DNA from: Rhodobacter sp.
Lineage (GTDB): Bacteria; Pseudomonadota; Alphaproteobacteria; Rhodobacterales; Rhodobacteraceae
Assembly: GCA_027484985.1 (NCBI GenBank)
Contig: JAIXRW010000060.1
Span: 1-54,636, forward strand
Length of the DNA stretch: 54,636 bases
Direction of reading: 5' to 3'
Position 1 is the stretch's first letter. Each line of letters starts with the position of its first letter. This document shows positions 43,615 through 51,195 of the stretch, piece after piece. The position numbers and the translations under genes are program-made. The notes below the pieces were generated by a model. The model was not told the origin of the DNA. It saw only the letters and a program-made list of their open reading frames with translations, and searched no databases.

Positions 43615-44154
43615 ATGAAAAAGTCTGTCATAAAGGTGCCGTTCGGTCCTGCCTTCACCCTGTATGAAGGCGAATTCTACGCCGTTGCACGGCATCGGGT
43701 GATGCTGTTTTTCTATTTCGGCCTTGTCTGCATGATCCTGTTCACCTCGCTCGGCCGCCGCCGCGAACTGGCTGAACCCGAGCTGATCCTTGGCATCGCC
43801 GCGCTCGAGGTGCTGGCAGGCCTGTGGGTGCTGGTGCTGTGCAAATATGCGGCCGTCCTTTATGCCGGCTGGCACGGGCGCGATCCCTATGTCCATTTGG
43901 GTTGGGTTCTGGTGGCCACCGTCACCGCCGCCGTGGGCACGGCCGAAGTGCTTGATCCCTTCCTGCTGGGCGCGCCTCGGTCGTCGCTGGCGCAATTCGC
44001 GCTGAAGCTGGTGTTCTATCTGACGATCACCGAATTGCTGACCAGTATCATGATGCAATACACACTGGGCTATATCCTTGCCGATCTGCGAAAGCAGAAA
44101 GCCGCCAAGGCAAACCGCCTGGCCCGCGGGCGCCAGCCCGACGCGGCGGGTTGA
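43615..44154 (+). CDS. 4-TM membrane protein resembling the sensor part of the adjacent LytTR proteins
   Basis: 179 residues, four predicted helices (about 28-46, 57-78, 95-113, 128-150) and a basic C-terminal tail, with no DNA-binding domain. The pattern HRVMLFFYF in TM1 and E-x-L...FYLTITELLTSIMMQYTLGYILADLR in TM4 lines up by eye with HRHMLSLYL and FHYIVAEF...LLPTILAELR of the next protein. Good Shine-Dalgarno (GAGGGTGG). The LytTR gene starts 3 nt after its stop. Plausible partner or inhibitor of the two regulators; function unknown. Confidence 0.8.
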   Translation: MKKSVIKVPFGPAFTLYEGEFYAVARHRVMLFFYFGLVCMILFTSLGRRRELAEPELILGIAALEVLAGLWVLVLCKYAAVLYAGWHGRDPYVHLGWVLVATVTAAVGTAEVLDPFLLGAPRSSLAQFALKLVFYLTITELLTSIMMQYTLGYILADLRKQKAAKANRLARGRQPDAAG

Positions 44155-44157
44155 CCC

Positions 44158-45138
44158 ATGCGCCCGGCGGCCACTGCATCCGCAGCGCCCACGGCGCTTG
44201 CCGCCCGCGCGCCCGGTCTGGCGGGGGCGCGGCCTATCGCGGTGTTCAACCTGCTCAGCCTCGGGCGGCTTTACCTGCAACCGGGCGAGGTGGTGCCGAT
44301 GCTCACCCATCGCCATATGCTCAGCCTCTATCTGATCCTGTTCTTCGCGCTGGTCGCGCTCGATTTCAACGGCGCCTCGCCCGGCCTGCCGGTCGAACTG
44401 CGCGGCACGATCTACATCTTCGCCATGGGCACCGCCCTGTGCCTGCTGGGGCTGTCGCTTTCGGCGGCGCTGACGCTGGCCGAGCGTCGGAAGGGGCGGG
44501 TCGCCCTGCACCTGTCGCCGGTGCTCATGCTGGCCACGCTCGGCTCGGTTCTGGTGGGCGAATCCTGTTTTCGCCTGCTGCTGCCGGTCGAAGACCCCAG
44601 CGCGCTGCGGCTGTTCCTGATCGTGGCCTTCCATTACATCGTGGCCGAATTTGCCGCCGCCGCCGTGGCGCACGGGCTGTTGCCCACCATCCTTGCCGAA
44701 TTGCGCGGCCAGCCGATCACCCAGCTGTCGGAAACCGATCCCGCACTTTGGGCCCCCGATCCCGATCCCGGTCTTGCCGACCTCCCGCCCGAGGAATTGG
44801 GCTTTCTGATCGTTGGCGATCGCAGCATTCCGCTGCCGGGCCTTTTGCACCTTCAGGCCGAAGGCAATTACGTCCACCTCTGGGCGCAGGACCGGCACGA
44901 ATTGCTGCCCGGTCCGCTGGCCGATCTGGTCCGCCAGATGCCAACAGATTCGGGCCGCTTGGTGCACCGGTCGCATTGGGTGGCCACCGCCGCCATCCGC
45001 CGCTGGCACAGCGACGGGCGCGAAATCACGCTGCAGCTGTCCAATGACCAGTCCGTTCCCGTCGCCGTCACCCGCCGGCGCGAGGTGCGCGACTGGCTGC
45101 TCAAGCTCGATATCCCGCGGATGACAGGCCCCAGATGA
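44158..45138 (+). CDS. membrane-anchored LytTR-domain transcriptional regulator (1)
   Basis: 326 residues. Four membrane helices (about 54-70, 83-105, 120-138, 151-175), then a linker and a LytTR DNA-binding domain (about 215-316): LGFLIVGDRSIPLPGLLHLQAEGNYVHLWA, RLVHRSHWVATAAIRRW and REITLQLSNDQSVPVAVTRRR. The EGNYVHL and VHRSHWV stretches are core LytTR signatures. LytTR domains usually bind direct repeats of about 9-10 bp. It is coupled to the next gene by a 4-nt overlap (ATGA), so the trio forms one operon. Confidence 0.88.
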   Translation: MRPAATASAAPTALAARAPGLAGARPIAVFNLLSLGRLYLQPGEVVPMLTHRHMLSLYLILFFALVALDFNGASPGLPVELRGTIYIFAMGTALCLLGLSLSAALTLAERRKGRVALHLSPVLMLATLGSVLVGESCFRLLLPVEDPSALRLFLIVAFHYIVAEFAAAAVAHGLLPTILAELRGQPITQLSETDPALWAPDPDPGLADLPPEELGFLIVGDRSIPLPGLLHLQAEGNYVHLWAQDRHELLPGPLADLVRQMPTDSGRLVHRSHWVATAAIRRWHSDGREITLQLSNDQSVPVAVTRRREVRDWLLKLDIPRMTGPR

Positions 45139-46052
45139 ACCGGCGTATCGCAAAACGCGCCACGGCCGAGGGGCTGTGCCTGCACCTGCTCAGCGGCGAA
45201 CGTATCCGCCTGCGCCGGTTCGAAGGGTCGCGCATCCTCGCCAGTCCCGTCATCCTTGGCTACTGGTGCGTGATGGGAATTGGGCTGACCATGGCCGACC
45301 CCAGCGGTCAGGCCGGCACCACCCCGCTGGATATCCGCGTGCCGCAATATGCGGTGGGCATGGGGGTGGCGTGGCTGTGCTTTTTCCTGACCTTCACGCT
45401 GGGCGACATCTTCCTTGGCGGGCGCGGCCGCACGGTGCATTTCTACGACTGGCCCTTGGTGGTCGCCACATCGCTGATCGGCCTGTCGGCATCCGAACTG
45501 ACCGTCTGGCTGCTGACCGATCAAATCCGCATCTCGGCCAAGGTCTTTGCCGTGCTGGCGGTGTTCTATTTCGTGGTGATCGAGATCAACCTGCAATTCC
45601 TGAACTGGCTGCTGTTGCCGGGCATGCTGGCCCGCATGCGCACCACGCCCGAAACCGCCGAAAGCCCGCCCCCCACGGCCCCGCAATCCGTGCTTCATGC
45701 AGGCGGCCACCGCATCGATACCGACCTGATCCAGCATATCGAGGCGCGGGGAAATTATGTCGCCATCCACACCGATACCGGCGAATACGAAGTGCCCGGC
45801 CCGTTCTCGTCGCTGATCGACCCTTTGCCCGGCACGCTGGGCCTGCGTATCCACCGCTCGCACTGGGTGGCACGCCGCGCGGTCATCGCCCATCAGCGCA
45901 AGGGCCGCGAACTGGTGCTGACGCTCGCCTATGGCGGCAGCGCCACGGTCGCCATGCCCCGCCATGGCGAGGTGATCGACTGGCTGGCGCGCACAGACCC
46001 TAGGGCAGCGTCAGGTCAACCCAGACCGGCAGATGCCGCGATGCAAGGCTGA
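45135..46052 (+). CDS. membrane-anchored LytTR-domain transcriptional regulator (2)
   Basis: 305 residues. Four helices (about 36-52, 71-92, 105-127, 135-160), with TM4 FYFVVIEINLQFLNWLLLPGMLARMR echoing its two neighbours, then a Pro-rich linker and a LytTR domain (about 187-286): HRIDTDLIQHIEARGNYVAIHTDTGEYEV, LRIHRSHWVARRAVIAHQRKGRELVLTL. The two LytTR proteins are diverged copies. The last 53 nt overlap the convergent endonuclease-like gene, which is unusual. No separate histidine kinase is present; sensing may occur directly in the membrane part. Confidence 0.88.
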   Translation: MNRRIAKRATAEGLCLHLLSGERIRLRRFEGSRILASPVILGYWCVMGIGLTMADPSGQAGTTPLDIRVPQYAVGMGVAWLCFFLTFTLGDIFLGGRGRTVHFYDWPLVVATSLIGLSASELTVWLLTDQIRISAKVFAVLAVFYFVVIEINLQFLNWLLLPGMLARMRTTPETAESPPPTAPQSVLHAGGHRIDTDLIQHIEARGNYVAIHTDTGEYEVPGPFSSLIDPLPGTLGLRIHRSHWVARRAVIAHQRKGRELVLTLAYGGSATVAMPRHGEVIDWLARTDPRAASGQPRPADAAMQG

Positions 46053-47130
46053 TCGCATCGGCCAGCGCGGGCGGGTCGAACACCCCCGCCCCCCGCACCG
46101 CCAAGCCCGCAGACGGCAACACGTAATCCAGCCGCAACCCGCCCAGCGGCGGCGGATAGCGCGCGGTATCGCCCGCCCCCACCGGATCGGACAGCCGCGC
46201 ATCGGCCAGCAGCGCGGCCAAGGCCGCAGGCCGCCCGTCGCCCTTGACCACATCCAGATTGGCATCGCCCAGCAGCACAAAGCGCGCCGGCGCCGGAGGG
46301 TCCAGCCGCCCGTCCAGATAGGCCAGCCAGAACGCGGCTTCATCATGGTTGCGCCGTCCGTTGCGGTCCTCGGGCCCGTCAAAGACCGGCGGCGTCGCGT
46401 GCCATGCCCACAGATGCAGCCATGTCCCGTCGGGCAGGCGCAGCGGCAGATCCCAATGCGCCGTGGTCGAAAGCCGCTGCCGCGCCTGCGCCTGCGCGGT
46501 CATTCCGGGCGGCAGTTGGGCACCCGGCAGATCGCGCCACAGCATCGCGCTGAAATCGCGCAGCGCCCCATCCTCGACCGGCAGGCGCGACAGCACCGCC
46601 ATCGCCCCCGCCCCGCGAAACCGCCCCCAGCCCTGCGCGTCCCGCGCCCCGCCAATCCGCCCGTCGCCATCGATGTCGAGTCCGGTCGGCACGCCGGTAT
46701 TGGGGTTGGCGGCAAAGCGGTAGGGATAGGCCACCCCGCCCCGCGCCAGCTTTGCCCGAAACGCATCCAGCGCGACCAGCCCCGCGTCATGGTCAAACCC
46801 CGTCAGCAGCAGCACATCGGCATCCAGCGCCACCAGCACCCGCACCGCCGCTTCCACCTGCGCGTCCTGCCCGCCGCGGATGTCGCGCAGCAACAGCCCC
46901 GGCCCTGCCCGTTCAAACCCGATATTCCATGTGGCGACACGCAGCGCCCCGTCAGCCCGCGCCGCAGACCCGCCCGCCGCAACCCATAACGCCAATGCCA
47001 GCGCGGTCAGGCGGCAAAGAACCCTTCGTCGAAGGCCAAAAGCGAAGCGCGCCGCTTTTGCCGCACCATCTGCGCCACCCGCAGCATCGCCACGCCGCGC
47101 AGCAACAGCGAAGCCGGAAGAAAAGCCCAT
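46000..47130 (-). CDS. endonuclease/exonuclease/phosphatase-family protein, start uncertain
   Basis: 376 residues from the ATG at 47130, but that overlaps the upstream gene by 124 nt. The Arg-rich run RRRVLCRLTALALALWVAAGGSAARADG looks like a signal peptide, suggesting translation begins near 47010-47025 where only a non-standard CTG is found. The mature part has LRVATWNIGFERAGPG, a long insertion DIDGDGRIGG, WLHLWAWHATPP, FVLLGDANLDVVKGDG (catalytic Asp/Asn) and SRHLPVWVDL (catalytic His). Such exported proteins are nucleases or lipid phosphatases; substrate unknown. Convergent with and overlapping the LytTR(2) gene. Confidence 0.85.
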   Translation of the reverse strand: MGFSSGFAVAARRGDAAGGADGAAKAARFAFGLRRRVLCRLTALALALWVAAGGSAARADGALRVATWNIGFERAGPGLLLRDIRGGQDAQVEAAVRVLVALDADVLLLTGFDHDAGLVALDAFRAKLARGGVAYPYRFAANPNTGVPTGLDIDGDGRIGGARDAQGWGRFRGAGAMAVLSRLPVEDGALRDFSAMLWRDLPGAQLPPGMTAQAQARQRLSTTAHWDLPLRLPDGTWLHLWAWHATPPVFDGPEDRNGRRNHDEAAFWLAYLDGRLDPPAPARFVLLGDANLDVVKGDGRPAALAALLADARLSDPVGAGDTARYPPPLGGLRLDYVLPSAGLAVRGAGVFDPPALADAISLASRHLPVWVDLTLP

Positions 47131-47864
47131 GCCGCCATCGTCCAGATCAGGGTTTGCGGCTGCAACAGCGTGTCGGCCGAAAAGCCCCCCGCCAGCCGCT
47201 GCACCGCCATCGGCACAAGGAATGGCAGCATAATCCCTAACGCAAGGTTAATGGCCGCATCCCGCCCCAGGCGGCGCACCACATCGCGGCCTGCCGTCGG
47301 GTCGAATGTGGGCAGGTTCACCCACACGTTGAAGGCAGGCCCCCGCCACGGCCAACCCGATGCCACCAGCACCGCCACGCTTGCCCCGACCCCGATCACC
47401 ATCACGCCATAGGTCAGCCCCGCCGCCGCCCGCAGCACCGGCCAGCCCGCATTTTCGGCCCCGCCGGCCAGCAGCCCCGATGCCAGCGCCACAGGGCTGG
47501 GCCCATGGTCCATCACCTGCCCCGACAGATCGGCCAGCGCCGCGACCAGCCCCGTCAGCGCATTGGGTGCCACCGCATCGCGCAGGGCCAGCGCCAGCAG
47601 CACAACCCCCGCCCCCAGCACCGCAAAGCGGCAGCTGTTAAAGGGCGGCGCATCGCGGAATTCGATCAGGCTCGGCGCATCGGCATTATATTCCAGAACG
47701 GTCATCAGCCCGACGAACAGCGCCACCAGCGCCGCCATCTGGCGTGCATCCACCGACACCCCCGGCACCAGAACCGAGGGCAACACGGCCAAAGCCATCA
47801 CCAACATCGCGCGGATCGTCGCGCCGGGAAGCCGCGAAACCACTGCCTTGCCACCTTTCGCCAT
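47007..47864 (-). CDS. conserved-type multi-pass membrane protein, function unknown
   Basis: 285 residues from the ATG at 47864 (MAKGGKAVVSRLPGATIRAM). About six membrane helices with conserved-looking loops TVLEYNADAPSLIEFRDAPPFNSCRF and VWVNLPTFDPTAGRDVVRRLGRDAAINL. No domain recognised. The frame extends upstream to 48134 without membrane character. It lies between leuD and the endonuclease-like gene, all on the minus strand; the leuD terminator at 48050-48071 separates it from leuCD. Confidence 0.8.
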   Translation of the reverse strand: MAKGGKAVVSRLPGATIRAMLVMALAVLPSVLVPGVSVDARQMAALVALFVGLMTVLEYNADAPSLIEFRDAPPFNSCRFAVLGAGVVLLALALRDAVAPNALTGLVAALADLSGQVMDHGPSPVALASGLLAGGAENAGWPVLRAAAGLTYGVMVIGVGASVAVLVASGWPWRGPAFNVWVNLPTFDPTAGRDVVRRLGRDAAINLALGIMLPFLVPMAVQRLAGGFSADTLLQPQTLIWTMAAWAFLPASLLLRGVAMLRVAQMVRQKRRASLLAFDEGFFAA

Positions 47865-48049
47865 CCCGTGCCCCGCATCGCTGCAAGTGCCGGTCAGGTC
47901 ATTCTTTGCCCTTAGGGCGGTCTGCCTCAATCTTGCCCCAATTAAGCCCAAATCGCGCCTTGCGGGCAACAGCGCGTTGCGCGGCCGGGCGTGAAGGGCG
48001 CGAAAGCAGCCCTGACTGTCGCCCAAATGCATCAAATCGCACAGGAAAA

Positions 48050-48071
48050 GGGCCGCCCTTCCGGACGGCCC
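48050..48071 (-). terminator. intrinsic terminator downstream of leuD
   Basis: On the minus strand GGGCCGTCC pairs with GGGCGGCCC (9 bp with one G-T pair, loop GGAA), followed directly by TTTTCC. It lies 25 nt past the leuD stop. Confidence 0.75.
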
Positions 48072-48096
48072 CGCCTGTGTTTTTGCCTGTGCCGCC

Positions 48097-48702
48097 TTAG
48101 GCCCAGGGGCGTGTGGTGGCGGCCTTGGCCTCATAGGCGTCGATGGACGATGCCTTTTCCAGCGTCAGCCCGATATCATCAAGCCCGTTGATCAGGCAGT
48201 GCTTGCGGTGGCTGTCCACCTCGAAGCCGAACACCTGCCCGTCCGAAGTGGTGACCGTCTGCGCGGGCAGGTCCACCGTCATGCGGGCATTGGCCCCCTT
48301 CTTCGCATCGGCCATCAGCACATCGACCGCCTCTTGCGGCAGCACGATGGGCAGGATGCCGTTCTTGAAGCAGTTGTTAAAGAAGATATCGGCAAACGAC
48401 GTCGAAATGACGCAACGGATGCCGAAATCCAAAAGCGCCCAAGGCGCGTGTTCGCGGCTGGACCCGCAACCGAAGTTGTCACCCGCCACAAGGATTTCGG
48501 CCTTGCGATAGGCGGGCTGGTTCAGCACGAAATCAGGAATCTCGGCCCCGTCCTGCGTATAGCGCATCTCGTCGAACAGGTTCTTGCCCAGCCCCGACCG
48601 CGCGATGGTTTTCAGGAACTGCTTGGGAATGATCATGTCTGTGTCGATATTGACCAGCGGCATGGGCGCCGCGATGCCGGTCAGCGTGGTGAATTTGTCC
48701 AT
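48097..48702 (-). CDS. leuD: 3-isopropylmalate dehydratase small subunit
   Basis: 201 residues. With LeuC it isomerises 2- to 3-isopropylmalate. [68 protein letters not shown] and [20 protein letters not shown] are the full LeuD signature. It follows leuC by 12 nt and ends before a terminator. Confidence 0.96.
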   Translation of the reverse strand: MDKFTTLTGIAAPMPLVNIDTDMIIPKQFLKTIARSGLGKNLFDEMRYTQDGAEIPDFVLNQPAYRKAEILVAGDNFGCGSSREHAPWALLDFGIRCVISTSFADIFFNNCFKNGILPIVLPQEAVDVLMADAKKGANARMTVDLPAQTVTTSDGQVFGFEVDSHRKHCLINGLDDIGLTLEKASSIDAYEAKAATTRPWA

Positions 48703-48714
48703 CTGTCCTGCTCC

Positions 48715-50136
48715 TTATACCGATTCCGACATCAGTTCGCGCACATCGGTCAGGTGACCGGTGATCGCCGCCGCCGCCGCCATGGCAGGGCTCAGCAGGT
48801 GCGTGCGCCCGCCACGGCCCTGACGGCCCTCGAAATTGCGGTTGCTGGTTGCCGCGCACCGCTCGCCGGGCTGCAACTGGTCGGGGTTCATGGCAAGGCA
48901 CATGGAACAACCCGCCAGACGCCATTCGAAACCGGCATCGATGAAGATCTGCGCCAGACCTTCCTCTTCCGCCTGTGCCCGAACAAGGCCCGAACCGGGC
49001 ACAACCATCGCCCGCTTCACGGCGATCTTCTTGCCCTTCAAAATGGCGGCAGCCGCGCGCAAATCCTCGATCCGGCCATTGGTGCAAGACCCGATGAACA
49101 CGGTGTCGATCTTGATGTCGGTCAGCTTCATGCCCGGTGTCAGGCCCATATAGTCAAGGCTGCGCTTGGCGGCCTCGACCTTGCCGCCCGAGAACGCCTC
49201 GGGCGCGGGCACCACGCCGGTGATCGGCAGCACATCTTCGGGGGACGTGCCCCATGTCACGACGGGGGCGATATCCTCGCCCTTGATCGTCACGACCTTG
49301 TCGAAATGCGCGCCTTCGTCGGTGAACAGCGTCTTCCAATAGGCAAGGGCGGCTTCCCACTTTGCACCCTTCGGCGCGTGCGGGCGGCCCATGACATAGG
49401 CAAAGGTCTTTTCATCCGGCGCGATCAGGCCGGCGCGGGCGCCGCCCTCGATGGCCATGTTGCACACGGTCATGCGGCCTTCCATCGACAACTCGCGGAT
49501 AGCCTGGCCGCAATATTCGATCACGTAACCCGTGCCGCCCGCCGTGCCGGTGGCCCCGATCACCGAAAGGGTAATGTCCTTGGCCGTGACGCCGGGGCGC
49601 AACGATCCGGTGATTTCCACCTTCATGTTCTTGCCCTTGCGCTGGATCAGCGTCTGGGTGGCCAGCACATGTTCCACCTCGGACGTGCCGATCCCATGCG
49701 CCAGCGCGCCAAAGGCGCCATGGGTGGCGGTGTGGCTGTCACCGCAAACCACCGTCATGCCCGGCAGGGTCCAGCCCTGTTCGGGGCCGACGATATGCAC
49801 GATGCCCTGACGCACATCGGACACGGGATAGTAGTTGATCCCGAAATCCTTGGCGTTCTTGTCGAGTGCTTCGACCTGGATACGGCTTTCCTCGGTCATC
49901 GTCGCGGCATTGGCGCGGTCGAGCGTGGTGGGCACGTTATGGTCGGGCACGGCAATAGTCTTTTCCGGCGCGCGCACCGTGCGGCCCGTCATGCGCAGCC
50001 CTTCAAAGGCCTGCGGGCTGGTCACTTCATGCACAAGGTGGCGGTCGATGTACAAAAGGCAGGTGCCGTCTTCGGCCTGATGGACGACATGGTCGTCCCA
50101 GATCTTGTCATACAAGGTTCTCGGAGCAGCGGTCAT
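48715..50136 (-). CDS. leuC: 3-isopropylmalate dehydratase large subunit
   Basis: 473 residues, aconitase fold with a [4Fe-4S] cluster. [55 protein letters not shown], the cluster cysteines in [17 protein letters not shown] and [11 protein letters not shown], and [28 protein letters not shown]. First gene of leuCD. Divergent from the SOUL-type gene. No leader peptide attenuator was recognised upstream. Confidence 0.97.
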   Translation of the reverse strand: MTAAPRTLYDKIWDDHVVHQAEDGTCLLYIDRHLVHEVTSPQAFEGLRMTGRTVRAPEKTIAVPDHNVPTTLDRANAATMTEESRIQVEALDKNAKDFGINYYPVSDVRQGIVHIVGPEQGWTLPGMTVVCGDSHTATHGAFGALAHGIGTSEVEHVLATQTLIQRKGKNMKVEITGSLRPGVTAKDITLSVIGATGTAGGTGYVIEYCGQAIRELSMEGRMTVCNMAIEGGARAGLIAPDEKTFAYVMGRPHAPKGAKWEAALAYWKTLFTDEGAHFDKVVTIKGEDIAPVVTWGTSPEDVLPITGVVPAPEAFSGGKVEAAKRSLDYMGLTPGMKLTDIKIDTVFIGSCTNGRIEDLRAAAAILKGKKIAVKRAMVVPGSGLVRAQAEEEGLAQIFIDAGFEWRLAGCSMCLAMNPDQLQPGERCAATSNRNFEGRQGRGGRTHLLSPAMAAAAAITGHLTDVRELMSESV

Positions 50137-50362
50137 GGCTCTCTCTCGGATTGGAAATGGATCGGAAAGGGGACGTCAGGCACGCGCAGGCGTGCGAAGG
50201 CAGACTTCAGCGAAGTCGCGCCAGAACAGACCGGCTTTCGCGGCTGAAGCGCCACGGCAGGCGCGCACGGTCATCCATGTCGAAAAAACGGATCATGCGC
50301 GGTGTGATACGCTCGAATCCCGCGTGAAGCAAGCTAGCTGAACGGGATAAGGGAGAATGGCG

Positions 50363-50965
50363 ATGCGACCTTTCCGCGCCGCACTGGCGGCTTTGGCGAT
50401 ACTGACAACAACGGGGGCGGCGATGGCCGAGGTTCAGACCACCCACAAGGGCTATGAAATGCCGCCCTATGTGGTCGAACGCGCCGAAGGCGGGGTCGAG
50501 CTGCGCCGCTACGGCCCCCATATCGTGGCCGAGGTGCAGGTGACGGGCGACCGATCCACCGCCATCGGGCGCGGGTTCCGCGCGCTGGCGGGCTATATCT
50601 TCGGCGGCAATGCCGAGGGTGAAAAGATCGCCATGACCGTGCCGGTGGCCCAGACCCCCGCCGATGGCGCGGGCGATGTCTGGACGGTGCAATTCACCAT
50701 GCCGTCGTCCTTTACGCTCGACACCCTGCCCGCCCCGCGCAATGCGGCGGTAAAACTGCGGGCGGTGGCGGGCGACAGGCAGGCGGTTGTCACCTTTTCC
50801 GGGATCCCCCGCAGCGATGACATGGCCGAACGCGCCGAAACCCTGCGCCACTGGATCGCCACGCAGGGGCTGAGCGTGACCGCAGGCCCGCATTACCAGT
50901 TCTACGACGCGCCGATGACCCTGCCATGGAACCGCCGCAACGAGGTGTCTTTCTCGGTGGAATAG
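50363..50965 (+). CDS. SOUL-family heme-binding protein
   Basis: 200 residues. Signal peptide MRPFRAALAALAILTTTGAAMAE, then the SOUL/HBP domain: YEMPPYVVERAEGGVELRRYGPHIVAEVQV, FRALAGYIFGGNAEGEKIAMTVPVAQ and FYDAPMTLPWNRRNEVSFSV. The ATG at 50363 is preferred because GGGAG at 50351-50355 lies 7 nt away; the ATG at 50357 is only 1 nt from it. Periplasmic heme binding is likely, role unknown. An AT hairpin follows 10 nt after the stop. Confidence 0.9.
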   Translation: MRPFRAALAALAILTTTGAAMAEVQTTHKGYEMPPYVVERAEGGVELRRYGPHIVAEVQVTGDRSTAIGRGFRALAGYIFGGNAEGEKIAMTVPVAQTPADGAGDVWTVQFTMPSSFTLDTLPAPRNAAVKLRAVAGDRQAVVTFSGIPRSDDMAERAETLRHWIATQGLSVTAGPHYQFYDAPMTLPWNRRNEVSFSVE

Positions 50966-50975
50966 CGCCAACCCA

Positions 50976-51195
50976 GATTTTTCTCCGAAAAATCACGCCC
51001 CCCGCCCCGCCCCCGCAGGGGGGGGGCCAGCCCCCCAATCGGCCCTTGGCCGATTTCCCCCCGGGATATTTGGGCCAGTGTGAAAAGGGGCAAAAGCGCG
51101 GCCTGCCCTTTCACCTTGGCTCAAATACTCATCTTTTCCCCCGTCGGTGCAGGGCGCGGGGCTGGCAGGGTCGCGGGATTTTTCGTAGAAAAATC
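50976..51195 (-). repeat. dispersed nested-hairpin element, copy E, running into dnaE2
   Basis: Minus-strand order: AT hairpin GATTTTTC / GAAAAATC (51177-51195) inside the dnaE2 frame; central inverted repeat (about 51064-51131) GATGAGTATTTGAGCC...GGCCCAAATATC; CGGGGGG; middle hairpin AATCGGCC / GGCCGATT (51038-51056, same as copy D); GGGGGGCTGG...C run; and a second AT hairpin GATTTTTC-TCC-GAAAAATC (50976-50994) next to the SOUL gene. The dnaE2 stop is supplied by the TATTTGAGCC arm. Confidence 0.87.

Noticed and set aside
48199..50247. Plus-strand frame of 682 codons opposite leuC/leuD
   Set aside because: Shadow of leuCD; His/Arg/Gly-rich with no recognisable family.
50137..50356. Leucine attenuator or riboswitch upstream of leuC
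   Set aside because: No short Leu-rich frame and no terminator/antiterminator pair were visible in the leader.
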